A stretch of 35,149 nt of DNA from Chara braunii (lineage: Eukaryota; Streptophyta; Charophyceae; Charales; Characeae): assembly GCA_003427395.1 (NCBI GenBank), contig BFEA01000252.1, positions 2,083,084 to 2,118,232 on the forward strand. The letters are read 5' to 3'. The notes below the pieces were generated by a model. The model saw only the letters and a list, made by a program, of their open reading frames with translations, had not been told where the DNA came from and did no database searches. This document shows positions 9,873 to 19,099 of the stretch, one piece after another. Numbering within the stretch: the first letter of the stretch is position 1; every line of letters starts with the position of its first letter. Position numbers and translations under genes: made by a program.

Positions 9873-10690
9873 CTCAGGCTTTCAGTCCTTGTACCAGAAG
9901 TCGCCAGTTCTCACACCCCCCTTGCTAGGGTTACAAGGCAACACAAACTGCCCCAGCACCAAACTAGCTTTTTTCTGACGGACTGGAAGTGTCTTCCTCC
10001 CTCGACAACTTCCTTGGCGGCATAACCCCCTACCGGTTACAGGGTCACCGCCCCAGTGAACGAGGTAGTTATGTCTTCCACCCTCGGCATAACTCCAATT
10101 GCCTCAGACTCCTCTTGGTCACAGAGCCACTGCTCCAGCACCGGCCAATGTCGTCCCACCCCGCCCTTCTAGTAGACTTCCACCCCTGAGCCACCCTTCC
10201 TCTACTGCATGAGCCCACCCAAAATTCCTTCCAAACCATACTTCCAACTTTCACCTTCCCATTTGAAAAAGCAAAAAGGAAGAAGGACCAGAACTAGAAC
10301 CACTAACTATCCATCTCCTACCCTTACCACAGATGAAGGACACACCGACCAGGCTTTCAATCCTCATACCAGAAATCATCAGGTCTCGACTACCCCTTGC
10401 TAGGGTTACAAGGCAACACAAACTGCCCCAGTACCGACCTAACTGTTTCTGACGGACAGAGAGTGCCTTCCCCCCTCGACATCTCTCTTAACTGTATGGC
10501 CCCTCAAAAGGTTACAAGGTCACCGCCCCGGCAACAGCTACATCAGGCAAGATGGTTACGCCTTCCTCCCTCAGCATAACTTCAATGGCCTCAAGCTCCC
10601 CTGGTCACAGAGCAAATGCTCTAGCACCGGCAAATGTCCTCCCACCCCTTCTAGTTACTTACTACCCTGAACCGGCGATTCCTCCTCTGG
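9873..10690. repeat. Two-unit direct duplication, period about 475 bp
   Basis: CTTGCTAGGGTTACAAGGCA occurs at 9921 and 10396. The units stay collinear for about 340 bp through TTTCTGACGGAC, GGTTACA.GGTCACCGCCCC, TCAGCATAAC and GGTCACAGAGC blocks. Partial related units lie at 9460-9670. The C-rich sequence has no long open frame, so these look like diverged non-coding repeat units. Confidence 0.7.
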
Positions 10691-10798
10691 GTGAACCCCC
10701 CACTTCCTTCTTACCTCTACTTCAACCTTCCCCTTTTTGTTTGCAAGACCAGATCATACTCGAGAGAAAACAATTTGGAAATGCCACACACCAAATCA

Positions 10799-11632
10799 GA
10801 ATACGAATTTCAAATTTGAGAAAAGACGAGATTGAAAATAAGATTTAATAAGATTTGAAAAACCAAATAGGGAACCAAACTAGGAAATCGATTTTGATGT
10901 CCAAGAGGACTTACGACTCTGATTTCCAAAACCCCAAGGTTCGGAATCGCTCAGACAGTAAATCAAGAAATTACTTACTGAACAAAAAAAGTCGCTGCTA
11001 AACAGAAAAACATCTCGTCAATCATTGTGTGTGAGAGGGCGAAGACATTTGGCCCGTATTGAAAAGTTATGAGCAGCTCCTTTCAAAATCGTACTAAATC
11101 CTATTAGAGGATATCAAAAAATCAACACGATCACTTACGACAGTAAATCAAGAAATTACTAAACAGAAAAACAAATCGACGCTAAACAAAAGAAATATAT
11201 CGACAGTCAATTGTGTGTGAGAGGACGAAGACAGTTATAAGAAACTCCTTTCAAAATCGTACTTAATTCCTATTAGATCACAGCTATTACGCAGAACTTT
11301 CTAATAGAGACAATGCTAACCTTCCCCTAATAGAATTTAGTACAATTTTGAAAGGAGCTTCTCATAACTTTTCAATACAGGCCAATTGTCTTTGCCCTCT
11401 CACACACAATGATTGACGAGATGTTTTTTCTGTTTAGTGGCGACTTTTTCTGTTCAGTAATTTCTTGATTTACTGTCTGAGCGATTCCGAACCTTGGGGG
11501 TCTGAAAATCAGGGTCGTAAGTCCTCTTGGACATCAGAATCGATTCCCTAGCTTGGTTCCCTATTTGTTTTTTCAAATCTTATTAAATCTTATTTTCAAT
11601 CTCATCTTTTCTCAAATTTGAAATTCGTATTC
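10799..11632. mobile_element. Large foldback element, ~310-320 bp inverted arms
   Basis: The left arm (10799 to about 11120) begins GAATACGAATTTCAAATTTG. The right arm (about 11322-11632) is its inverse, ending CAAATTTGAAATTCGTATTC. The arms align nearly throughout, sharing AAATCTTA, CTTGGACATC, GATTTACTGTCTGAGCGATT and CTCACACACAATGATTGACG. A third, direct copy of the inner-arm sequence lies in the loop (about 11135-11280, from GACAGTAAATCAAGAAATTA). Long matched arms and no coding capacity suggest a foldback or Mutator-like non-autonomous transposon. No convincing target duplication was found. Confidence 0.8.
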
Positions 11633-11636
11633 CGTT

Positions 11637-11900
11637 CCAATTCGTCTCATTTACCATTTTTGCTACAATACGACTTGTGGACCAACAGGAAGAGCACCTC
11701 AAATTCGGTGATTTTTCATGCTCAGAAAAATACGTAAAACAATCTGAAAATGGATCCATAGATTTGATCATGATCTTTCCAAGAAAAATATTTGCAAAAT
11801 TTAATAAAAAAAAGTTTTCACCACGAATAAGTCGTGTCGGTAATTCGTTGCATTTTCCATTTTGGCCACTCTGCCAATTTTCCACACTGTGCAACTGGTA
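11637..11900. repeat. Dispersed repeat D
   Basis: CAATTCGTCTCATTTACCAT at 11639, with a following TTTTTGCTAC and CTTGTGGACC.AACAGG segment, matches 8990-9045. The internal GATTTTTCATGCTCAGAAA also matches 4003-4022. A third related piece (ATTCGTTGCATTTTCCATTT) begins near 11846. It may be part of an element larger than any copy here. Confidence 0.5.
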
Positions 11901-12100
11901 GCCCTCATGAACCTGTGCTACCGGTCCCCCAAATTTTCAACGTCAGGTAGAGTGGTGGTTTAAACTTTTGTTGAATGCAATGAGTGACAAGTCACCAAAG
12001 TCGAGATACTCAAAAGTTTGTGCCTCCTCCCTCTGGGGCCATCAATGCCTGGTACACCAAGCCCACCTGTGCCACGGTGTGAACCAGCAGGTGCTCACAA

Positions 12101-12107
12101 GGGGGGG

Positions 12108-12172
<65 letters not shown>
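12101..12172. repeat. G10 followed by (AG)31
   Basis: A run of ten G residues leads directly into an uninterrupted AG dinucleotide microsatellite. It is not coding. Confidence 0.95.
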
Positions 12173-12174
<2 letters not shown>

Positions 12175-12338
12175 CAAACCTAGTGACAGAGAACGACAAA
12201 TGCCCTGAAGCAAAGCAACGACCTGGCTTAACAGAGCTCTGCGTGGACAAGGACATCGACCAACGGGCTGGCTGAGTTGGAACACCCATAATCTGTTGAA
12301 ATACAGACCTGAGTTTGCGTTCTTTTTTCTTTTTTTCT

Positions 12339-12785
12339 AGAGGCCAGTTACTGGGCACACGGTGATTACTGGGAGGCCATGGTTGCCCTGAGAAGACGAG
12401 GCTACCGCCCATCCCATCCTTGTGTCAGTACTCCTAGCACACCCCCTGTCCCTACTATCCTACCTCAGTGTGACCCGCACTCAGGACCACTTGGACCGGA
12501 CAGCAGTGACAGACACCAGGGCCATGAGCCGACCCTGGTAGAAGCGGAGTCGAACGAGCCTTGTCATATGGGAACTTCGGATGCCAGGCTCAATCAATCT
12601 TCCTCTAGCCCCTAAGTGTAATGAGAGGGTCTGCCTGATAAGCAGGCACAGACCCCAGGCTGAGGCAAGCTGGCACCCACGGACACGTCCTACCATCCTT
12701 CCCCTCGCTTGCCCCAAGGCTAGGTGGAACTCATACTAGCCGGTGCGACTTATATCCCTGCGCTCTACCACTAGAGTCTAAGCGC
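12339..12785 (-). mobile_element. Probable tRNA-derived SINE with repeat C body
   Basis: Read on the minus strand from 12785, a tRNA-like head appears: TAGACTCTAGTGGTAGAGCG resembles the D-arm (box A), with GAGTTCCACC about 45 bases later in the box-B position. About 150 bp further the body carries a second box-B-like CGTTCGACTCCG (about 12549), then the repeat C sequence shared with 8019-8301. The copy ends near a T/C-rich stretch (12322-12339). Head and body may be separate insertions, and box A is better preserved than box B. Confidence 0.45.
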
Positions 12786-13204
12786 TTCGTTGAACCAGAC
12801 CAACCAGTGACTGACATCCTCTACTCACCCACACACCCTATGACTAGACCACCCTCAGACCGACCAGTAACTCGCCCACACACAGTCAAGCTGATTTACG
12901 GTGGGGTACCATCGTCAGAAAGCCTATCATCATCATCATCAGTCGATCCAAGAGAAGCCCCTATACCTAGACCTCCCCAGGCCTAAGAGTGCAATGTTTT
13001 TTACAGCAATGTCTACAGGTGCCCGTAGGTGTGTCATTTTTTTGCAAGACCGAAGGCTGTGTACTTAGTAACTGTGTATCGAACTGCATGTGCCCTGTGT
13101 TATGTATGGCGAACTATGTGGTTGTGCCTGTAGACAGTATCAGGGCTAGTAACTTGTGTGTGTGTAGTATGTGGTTTTGGCAGGCCTATCTGGAATAGAA
13201 CCGC

Positions 13205-13305
13205 CCAAAGTCCGAAGGCAGACTCGGACCCGTGACCTACAGCTAATGTGTGAAATGTCTAGACCGGGGGAGATCGTCAGACCAACCCATAGCCAACAGA
13301 AGCAA
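13205..13305 (-). mobile_element. tRNA-like SINE head
   Basis: On the minus strand a T-arm-like ACGGGTCCGAGTCTGCC (box B position) is preceded, about 70 bases upstream, by GGCTATGGGTTGGTCTGACG, a weak D-arm. The spacing is longer than in a tRNA, so this is a degenerate tRNA-derived sequence rather than a working gene. Confidence 0.4.
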
Positions 13306-13449
13306 GCAACCCATGCAAAGCCCAGATAAACGTACAACACCCGTGCACTAACCCTTGGGTGGTGCACAGGCAGTGTCTGTAATATCTTACCTGCATCAGC
13401 CCAAGTGACCATGCCTTATGTAAACGCCTGCCACTTTCTCTGTGCGGCG

Positions 13450-13527
13450 GCGAAGTTTTGAACCCGCAACCTCAGACCACAATGCACATTGACAACCGGT
13501 GCCCTAACCACTGAGCCACAGGCCACT
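13450..13527 (-). mobile_element. tRNA-like SINE head (well preserved boxes)
   Basis: The minus strand reads GTGGCCTGTGGCTCAGTGGT then TAGGGCACCGG, a good box A and D-arm. About 40 bases later comes GCGGGTTCAAAAC, a good box B. No acceptor stem closes convincingly, which favours a tRNA-derived SINE head over a functional tRNA. Confidence 0.55.
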
Positions 13528-13645
13528 TGCACACCCCTGAGTTCTAATCCTGATCGAACTAGAAACATCAACTGTTGAATTACCCAGGGCCAGTCAGTAT
13601 AACATCTCAAGGCTGTTGCCCTTTGAGAAAAACGAAAAAGTAAAC

Positions 13646-13870
13646 AAGAAGAAGTAAAAGTTAAGTAAAAAGTAAGAAGTCAAAAGTAAGAAGTAAAAAG
13701 TAAAAAGTAAAAAATAAAAAGACAAAGGGCTTCAACCCACTACTCACCTGAAACGTGCAAAGTGGCAGGGCATCTTCACATAGAATATGGCAAGTTGCAT
13801 TGGCGACCATTACAGACAATGTATCCAGCCATCTTCTACATCAAGTTGCCCCACCCATTCGCACTTTTTT

Positions 13871-13941
<71 letters not shown>

Positions 13942-13943
13942 AC
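13646..13943. repeat. AGTAAAA-rich tract, then compound (CT)n(CA)n
   Basis: An irregular AAGTAAAA/AAGTAAGAAG tract occupies 13646-13721. A pure CT run (about 13874-13917) passes directly into CA (13917-13943). These are simple repeats and the open frames through them are artefacts. Confidence 0.9.
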
Positions 13944-14131
13944 GAGAAAAAGAAAAAAAGAAAAAGAAAAAAAAGACACAGGCATTAGGAAGTCCAGCGG
14001 AACTGTCTGTCGCAGCCCACACACACACACGAACAAACACAGACACACACACACACGAGAAAAAGAAAGAAAGAAAAAGAAAAAAAAGACAGGCATTAGG
14101 AAGTCCAGCGGAACTGTCTGTCGCAGCCATG
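13926..14131. repeat. Tandem duplication, period 111 bp
   Basis: Each unit has a CA run, a purine stretch GAGAAAAAGAAA, and then GGCATTAGGAAGTCCAGCGG followed by AACTGTCTGTCGCAGCC (13981 and 14092). The unique part of the two units is identical, which implies recent duplication. Confidence 0.85.
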
Positions 14132-15054
14132 CTTGTCTGCCGGTCTCTGTCAGAGAAGATGGCAAACACGAAAAAAACATACAAAGGCGATTACATATAT
14201 CGCCAAACAACGGCTGAAAGAAAGAAGTGCGCCAAAAAGAGAGATGGCAAGGAGGCAAGAGGCATTTACTTCACGATATGTACAAAACTAGTTCGGCTTT
14301 CAAAGGACGCTTGGTCGAGTTCTATCGATCAATCAAGCCATTAAGAAACACGACAAGTCAGTCGAAAGACTAATTACTTAATAAGCTGCTCCACCCATCA
14401 CTGGCAGCTGGTGTGCAAGTTGAGATGGACCGGCGGTCGGTCGGCGCGTGTTCGAACACCTGCAAACTCTGCAAAGTAGCACAAAGCTTCAATAACCATA
14501 ATGATGATGATGATGACGATGGGAACGACAAGAACGATGAGGCTGTCGAGGTCGAGAAAACGTTGTTGATGTCAATAGTTAGAGAACGCATTTAGAAGGA
14601 CGTGGATGGTGAGAGGGAGGGTGGTGGGGAGAATGACGAGGAGGAAGAGGATGGCACAGCCAGATCGGGGCTACCGATAATGAATAGTCAGCTAGTAGTA
14701 CGGCCATCTTGATTAAAGAGCAGGAAACGGAAGAAGCATGCGGAATAATCTAACTGCTTTCGCAAGTGGATGAATTACTGTGAGTAACAAAGATCGAAAC
14801 GTGTAGGCGACAGCATAGCAAATCTGCTCCTTGGAAGCCTAACACCAACTTCGAACGCACAACTCCTCTATCAACAAAGCGATCAATTTCCTAAGATGTT
14901 TTTTATGGCCTCGGAATGACGAGGAAGATTAAAAAAAAGGTATGAAGAGGGATGGTGCATCAAGCTCCGCAAAACTGAAGGGGAAATATTCATGAAGGGC
15001 AACGTCTGAGTAAATTCCACTCCACTATATTCCCATGATAATGAGGAGGAGGAG

Positions 15055-15485
15055 GAGAAGAAGTTAGAGCAGGTGGGGAGGAGGATGATTACAAAGAGGA
15101 ATAGAGAAGATGATGAGGTGAAGGGAGAGAAAGCAAGGAGAAGCAGAGAAGGAGAGAGGAGAAGAGAAGAAGAAAAGAAGACAGAGGAAGAGAAGGAGAG
15201 GGGAGATGAGTGGAGAGGAGAGGAGAGGAGTAGAGGAGACGAGAGGGGGAGGAGAAAGGAGGAACAGGAAGAGGAGAGGGAGGAGGATGATTACAAAGAG
15301 GAATAGAGAAGATGATGAGGGAGAGAAGGAGAGAGGAGAAGAGAAGAAGAAAAGAAGACAGAGGAAGAGAGAAGGAGAGGGGAGATGAGTGGAGAGGAGA
15401 GGAGAGGAGAGGGGAGGGGTAGAGGAGACGAGAGGGGGAGGAGAAAGGAGGAACAGGAAGAGGAGAGGGAGGAGGAAGGATGATA
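15055..15485. repeat. GA-rich tandem block, period about 200 bp
   Basis: GAGGATGATTACAAAGAGGA occurs at 15081 and again at 15283, with long purine-only stretches (GAGAGGAGA-type) between. A partial third unit ends near 15485. The block lies just 3' of MAD2, on the side of its stop codon. Confidence 0.85.
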
Positions 15486-15539
15486 ACAATCACTGAGTAC
15501 TTCCGCAGTCAGTTAGAAATGAATGGAAACTGATAGAAG

Positions 15540-16175
15540 CTAATCTTCATCCTCATCGTCGTCGCAGTGCCTGTAAGCGACCATTGTGTCGACTTGATGA
15601 ACCTTGGTGCTGAAAGATCGGAGGCGTACACTTTGAGCATTTTTTAGCAGCCGTTCATCGCTCGCGTCCCAAGCTTCTGGCACTTTGGCGTCAGCTGTGG
15701 TATATGCTAGCAAGTCGAAGGAGCACCTCTCCTCTAGAAGAGGAAGGAAAGTTATACTTGCCGTGATCTGACGAATAATAGCTTGGATCTCTCCCATGAT
15801 CTCCTTCTCCGGCTTCTCTCGCGTCACTCCCGACTCTACCACCGCCTTGTCCGTCTCGATGTTGAACACCCACCGTTCGATGGGATCTGACGACGACAAA
15901 GATGCAATCACCATCACTAATTGCTTCAAGTTGCCAGTTGATAACCAATCTGACACTTGTTCCAACACCTGGTTAAGGTACTTCTTCACCCCGTCGTTTT
16001 CACACACCAAGATTGGCAGCCCATATTTCTTGACTTGCGTGAAGGAGTCGCTAGGGTAGATCCCGCGTTGATACAATATACTATTCACAGCGTGAAAGAA
16101 GAAATCCGACACAATAGCCGCCGAACCCTTCAACGTGATAGTTCCCCTCACCAGCTGTTGCTGCGAAGCGTCCAT
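15540..16175 (-). CDS. MAD2: MAD2 spindle-assembly checkpoint protein, intronless and intact
   Basis: MAD2 is the HORMA-domain protein that binds CDC20 and restrains the anaphase-promoting complex at unattached kinetochores. The 211-residue product is full length for the family (about 205-210). Visible landmarks in order are the N-terminal ITLKGSAAIVSDFF, NSILYQRGIYPSDSF, KKYGLPILVCEND, the IERWVFNIETD strand, EIQAIIRQITASITFLPLLE, CSFDLLAYT, and the mobile C-terminal safety-belt VHQVDTMVAYRH. The acidic DDDEDED tail is plant-like. The start at 16175 is chosen because homology begins there, the preceding in-frame codons are low complexity without ATG, and the ATG has A at -3 and G at +4. The whole domain is one uninterrupted frame, whereas MAD2 genes in land plants have introns. 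It is therefore either a retrocopy or a lineage that lost introns. The leader (minus strand) contains a C15 run and pyrimidine-rich sequence, and no poly(A) remnant was seen downstream. Confidence 0.93.
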   Translation of the reverse strand: MDASQQQLVRGTITLKGSAAIVSDFFFHAVNSILYQRGIYPSDSFTQVKKYGLPILVCENDGVKKYLNQVLEQVSDWLSTGNLKQLVMVIASLSSSDPIERWVFNIETDKAVVESGVTREKPEKEIMGEIQAIIRQITASITFLPLLEERCSFDLLAYTTADAKVPEAWDASDERLLKNAQSVRLRSFSTKVHQVDTMVAYRHCDDDEDED

Positions 16176-16310
16176 ACTTAAAGAATCACAAGTAGCACGC
16201 TGAAAGACCAAATTGCGGGAGGGAGAGGAGGGGGGTGTTATTGAGAAGACCGGGCGGGGGGGGGGGGGGGAGGGGGGAGAGGGGTTGGTCCGCAGAGTGA
16301 ATCCAGATAG
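16176..16310 (-). promoter_or_regulatory. Pyrimidine-rich leader of MAD2
   Basis: Upstream of the MAD2 ATG the minus strand is rich in C and T, including a 15-base C run (16256-16270 read as G on the plus strand) and repeated CTCC. This is typical of plant 5' leaders, but no TATA box within the expected distance is certain. A TATATTAAAAG lies about 390 bp upstream (near 16560). Confidence 0.35.
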
Positions 16311-16931
16311 AATCAAAGATCAAAATATGGGTGCGCGGGAAGGATAAAGATCCAACTAATCAAAAGACTAAAACGAGACAATAATGAAGATTTCAGTTTT
16401 GCGAGTGAGGAGAGAGGGGAGGGGAGGTGGGGAAGGGTGGAAGGATGGAGAAAACAGACGTGGAAGTAACACGATATATCTTGGTAAATTGAGCAAGAAG
16501 TAGATGATCGTGAACGCTTGCTTCTAATTGACGATGAAAAAAAAAAGAAGAAACTTTTAATATAATACCACCCCGTGAGAGAGACTGGTAGGCAAGTCAA
16601 GTACCATAGGTTTCATCTACAGCAAGCAGCAGATCTACTTCACGTACCTCCTGGATTGTATCGCATCTACGCGCATACACGACCACATTCGGGTAACGGC
16701 AATCCGATTTCTACGCATACCGCCTTGTAAGACTCCGCTGAATGGCAACCACGACTCCTGTGCATGTCCATGTAGACTCGATTGCTACCTGACACGTGTT
16801 CGCTCCCAATACTGCCGCCACGTTTTCGCCGCCAAGCTGGCCATACACTTAGCACAAATCCTGAACAGTCGATGCAGCCGCCCTCCCTTCTGGACCTCCT
16901 TCGTTGCCTACTTGTCCATGCACAGCTCCTC

Positions 16932-17159
16932 AGGGCATACTCGCACTCGGGCTTCCCGGTATATATCTGACAGCAGTTACGTGCGAATGCCGTCGAGATA
17001 ACACTCGAGTGTTAGGACGCCCCGTTCTTACTTCCGTATAGGAGCTCGTGGCTGCTCTCAGGGCATACTCAGGCTCACAGTGGGACTGCCAGATACATGC
17101 AGGTACGGCCGTAAATGCAGTGCAATACATGTAAGATAGCGGTAGTGTGAGTACGCCCT
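16932..17159. mobile_element. Short TIR element(s) with AGGGCATACTC ends
   Basis: AGGGCATACTCGCACT at 16932 and its inverse AGTGTGAGTACGCCCT ending at 17159 form 16-bp inverted ends (three mismatches). A further AGGGCATACTC at 17060 lies inside. The 228-bp interior has no coding sequence. The same terminal motif recurs at 17914, 19176, 19596, 29976 and 33653, indicating a dispersed MITE family. No target duplication is clear. Confidence 0.5.
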
Positions 17160-17900
17160 CATACCATTACTCACTCTAGAGCGAAAACGCCATCACCACC
17201 GCGTGCAGTGCCGGGCCAACGCCAAAACCACCGTTGATACTTGCGCGCAGTACAATTCACTATCGTGCAGTCGAATAGTGTGACTATGAAAGGTAGCAGC
17301 TTGATCGCTCGGCGGACGGTCGACTGCTTGATCGCTTGACACTCTGGTAACGACGCTATGGTACTCGCAGCGCTACCGCGCCCCATACACCAGACAGGGA
17401 CACAGAGAGAGAGACAGACCGGGGGCAAGTGGGGGGGGAGGCGGGGGAAGGGGGATGCGGGGACCGGGGGATATAGTGTGGGCACCCTACTGAGCTTTCG
17501 CCGTCTTTGCACCGGGGCAATGCAACAACTACCGGTAGGCAGGGCGCATTTCCAACGTGCAGGCTGTCCGCAGGGGAACCGGAACGCTCGGCACAAGCGG
17601 CGGGTATGAAAAGTCGCGAGCGGGCGGGAAAGTGGAAAGGTAGGTGGGACCTACCAGCAGTGAACATAGGCACACCAAATTCAAATTTGAAAAGGTGATA
17701 CATGCCCCTATTCGCGCAGACGTCTACTATCGGGGGGAATGTCGGGTGTGGATTGTCTTTTGCTGGTTTTCCGGAAAGCCCTCAAAGAAGAGCCTCTTCC
17801 CAAATTGCCCATCTAAATGAACGCCCAGATCGAGTGCTTGTAACCAGAGGGCTCTATCTGGCCGCTCATTTTGCTATTTTGAGATTTTGCGGGGCTAGTG
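17160..17900. other. Unassigned interval
   Basis: Mixed sequence with a G-rich stretch at 17420-17475. Open frames of 115-141 codons on the minus strand show no recognised domain and are low complexity. The segment near 17702 carries an isolated ATGCCCCT like those in the foldback arrays. No gene is called. Confidence 0.3.
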
Positions 17901-17913
17901 TGACGATGCCCTA

Positions 17914-18012
17914 AGGGCATGCTCACGCTGCGGTAGCAAATCCGCATAATCTTAAAAAGTAGTAAGGCCGATTTGGGGAAATAGTGATGGCGCCGGTCAC
18001 AGCATGTCCCCA
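17914..18012. mobile_element. Possible ~100-bp MITE
   Basis: The left end AGGGCATGCTCACGCTGCGG resembles, weakly, the inverse of the segment GTCACAGCATGTCCCC at 17997-18012. It abuts another inverse-oriented end immediately upstream (GTGACGATGCCCTA, 17899-17912). The pairing of these ends is tentative. Confidence 0.3.
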
Positions 18013-18126
18013 AATCACCCATTTCCCGGTGTGGAGGCACACCCTTTTTCTTTTTTCTTTTTTTTCTTTCTATATTCTTCTCTCAACTTCTGTTTTTGTC
18101 TTTCACTGCCTACTCCTGAGGCTATC

Positions 18127-18640
18127 TAGAGGGGACCCCTGCAAGCATAGTTTCCTCTCACTGTGAAGGGGAGATTTCATGTTGCTAGAGGGGACCCCTC
18201 CCTGCAAGCATAGTTTCCTCTCACTGTGAAGGGGAGATTTCATGTTGCCCCTTGCCCCTAATGTTTAGGGTATAGGGTTGGGGCCGCCAGTGGAGGTCTG
18301 GCTAACACAAAGACCGGGACCTGCCAGTAGCTGCGCCTCCCTTTCTCATTGTCCCCCACCCCTCATCCAGTAGCAGCAGTAGCTACGGCCAACACTCTCC
18401 CACACACCACACACAACCCACTCCCGCTCGCACTCACACCCATGTTGGTCATAGATTCCACTAATACGGATCAGGAGTACCCATGTTGGTCATAGATTCC
18501 ACTAATACGGATCAGGAGTATCCAGAGGACTATCCCAATTCGTTGGCACTAAGTGCGCCGCAGACCGTCATGGGGCTTGAACCCACAACGTCCTGAATGC
18601 CACTTGCGTGCCTAACCAACTGAGCTTCCCTCAGCCGATT
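18127..18640 (-). mobile_element. tRNA-derived SINE, copy 1
   Basis: On the minus strand the copy starts with a tRNA-like head: GAAGCTCAGTTGGTTAGGCA (box A and D-arm, 18628-18609) and GTGGGTTCAAGCCCCA (box B, around 18574-18583). These are the two internal promoter elements used by RNA polymerase III. The body runs left for about 450 bp and ends in the GGGGACCCCTGCAAG segment. The body contains two local duplications: a perfect 41-bp one (18439 and 18480) and a 58-bp one (18127 and 18185). A diverged copy with the same order lies at 33841-34327, and truncated pieces lie at 1408 and 3320. The left end runs into a T/C-rich tract (18045-18090). Confidence 0.7.
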
Positions 18641-18676
18641 TTTTTTTGTTTTGTTTTTCATTTGGAAATGTTCGAA

Positions 18677-19030
18677 ATGCCCCTCCGACTTCCATTTATT
18701 TGCGGCATGCCCCTCCAACCGCCGACTTACCCTGTAGTGCCCCTGGGGCCTCTGACGTTTCCTGCATGCCCCTATCAGTGAGGGGTGCAACTTTCCAGCA
18801 TGCCCCTGTGGCTGTTGGTGGCACTCGAGGCCGTTCCCCTGGCCCTGGGAGGGGAGCTACTGGGGCATACTGGAAATATGGAACCGGTACCAGCAGGGGC
18901 ATATTGAACATATTTCAGGCCCAAAGAACTCCAGGGGTTTTTCCAAAACTTCAATCGTTTCATAGGGGCGCGACAAGGTAAGTAGGCTGTCGGAGGGGCA
19001 TACCACAAATTATTGGAAGTCAGAGGGACA
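18677..19030. repeat. Foldback array of TGCCCCT motifs with ~30-bp period, copy 1
   Basis: ATGCCCCT or GTGCCCCT starts at 18677, 18707, 18737, 18766 and 18800. The inverse AGGGGCA-type motif appears at 18862, 18895, 18933 (imperfect), 18964, 18994 and 19023 (imperfect). The two halves are also inverted copies between motifs: the left TCCGACTTCCATTTATTTG corresponds to the right CAAATTATTGGAAGTCAGAG. The whole thus forms a long imperfect hairpin with dyad centre near 18840. It directly follows a tRNA-headed SINE, as does the second copy (34403-34776). No coding sequence is credible here. Confidence 0.75.
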
Positions 19031-19099
19031 TTTCAAAAAAAATCCCTTTTTTTTCACTTTTCTGCAATTGCTATCACACCAATAAGAATTTTCTATCAT

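Noticed and set aside
13762-14344. Long plus- and minus-strand open frames (up to 185 codons)
   Set aside because: They run through CT, CA and purine simple repeats and a 111-bp duplication; the composition explains the open frames.
15064-15489. 141-codon minus-strand Ser/Pro/Leu-rich frame
   Set aside because: It is a translation of the GA-rich tandem block; no domain.
18677-19030. CRISPR-like array (regular 30-bp spacing)
   Set aside because: The repeated motif is only 7-8 bp, it inverts at the centre, there are no cas genes, and the context is eukaryotic.
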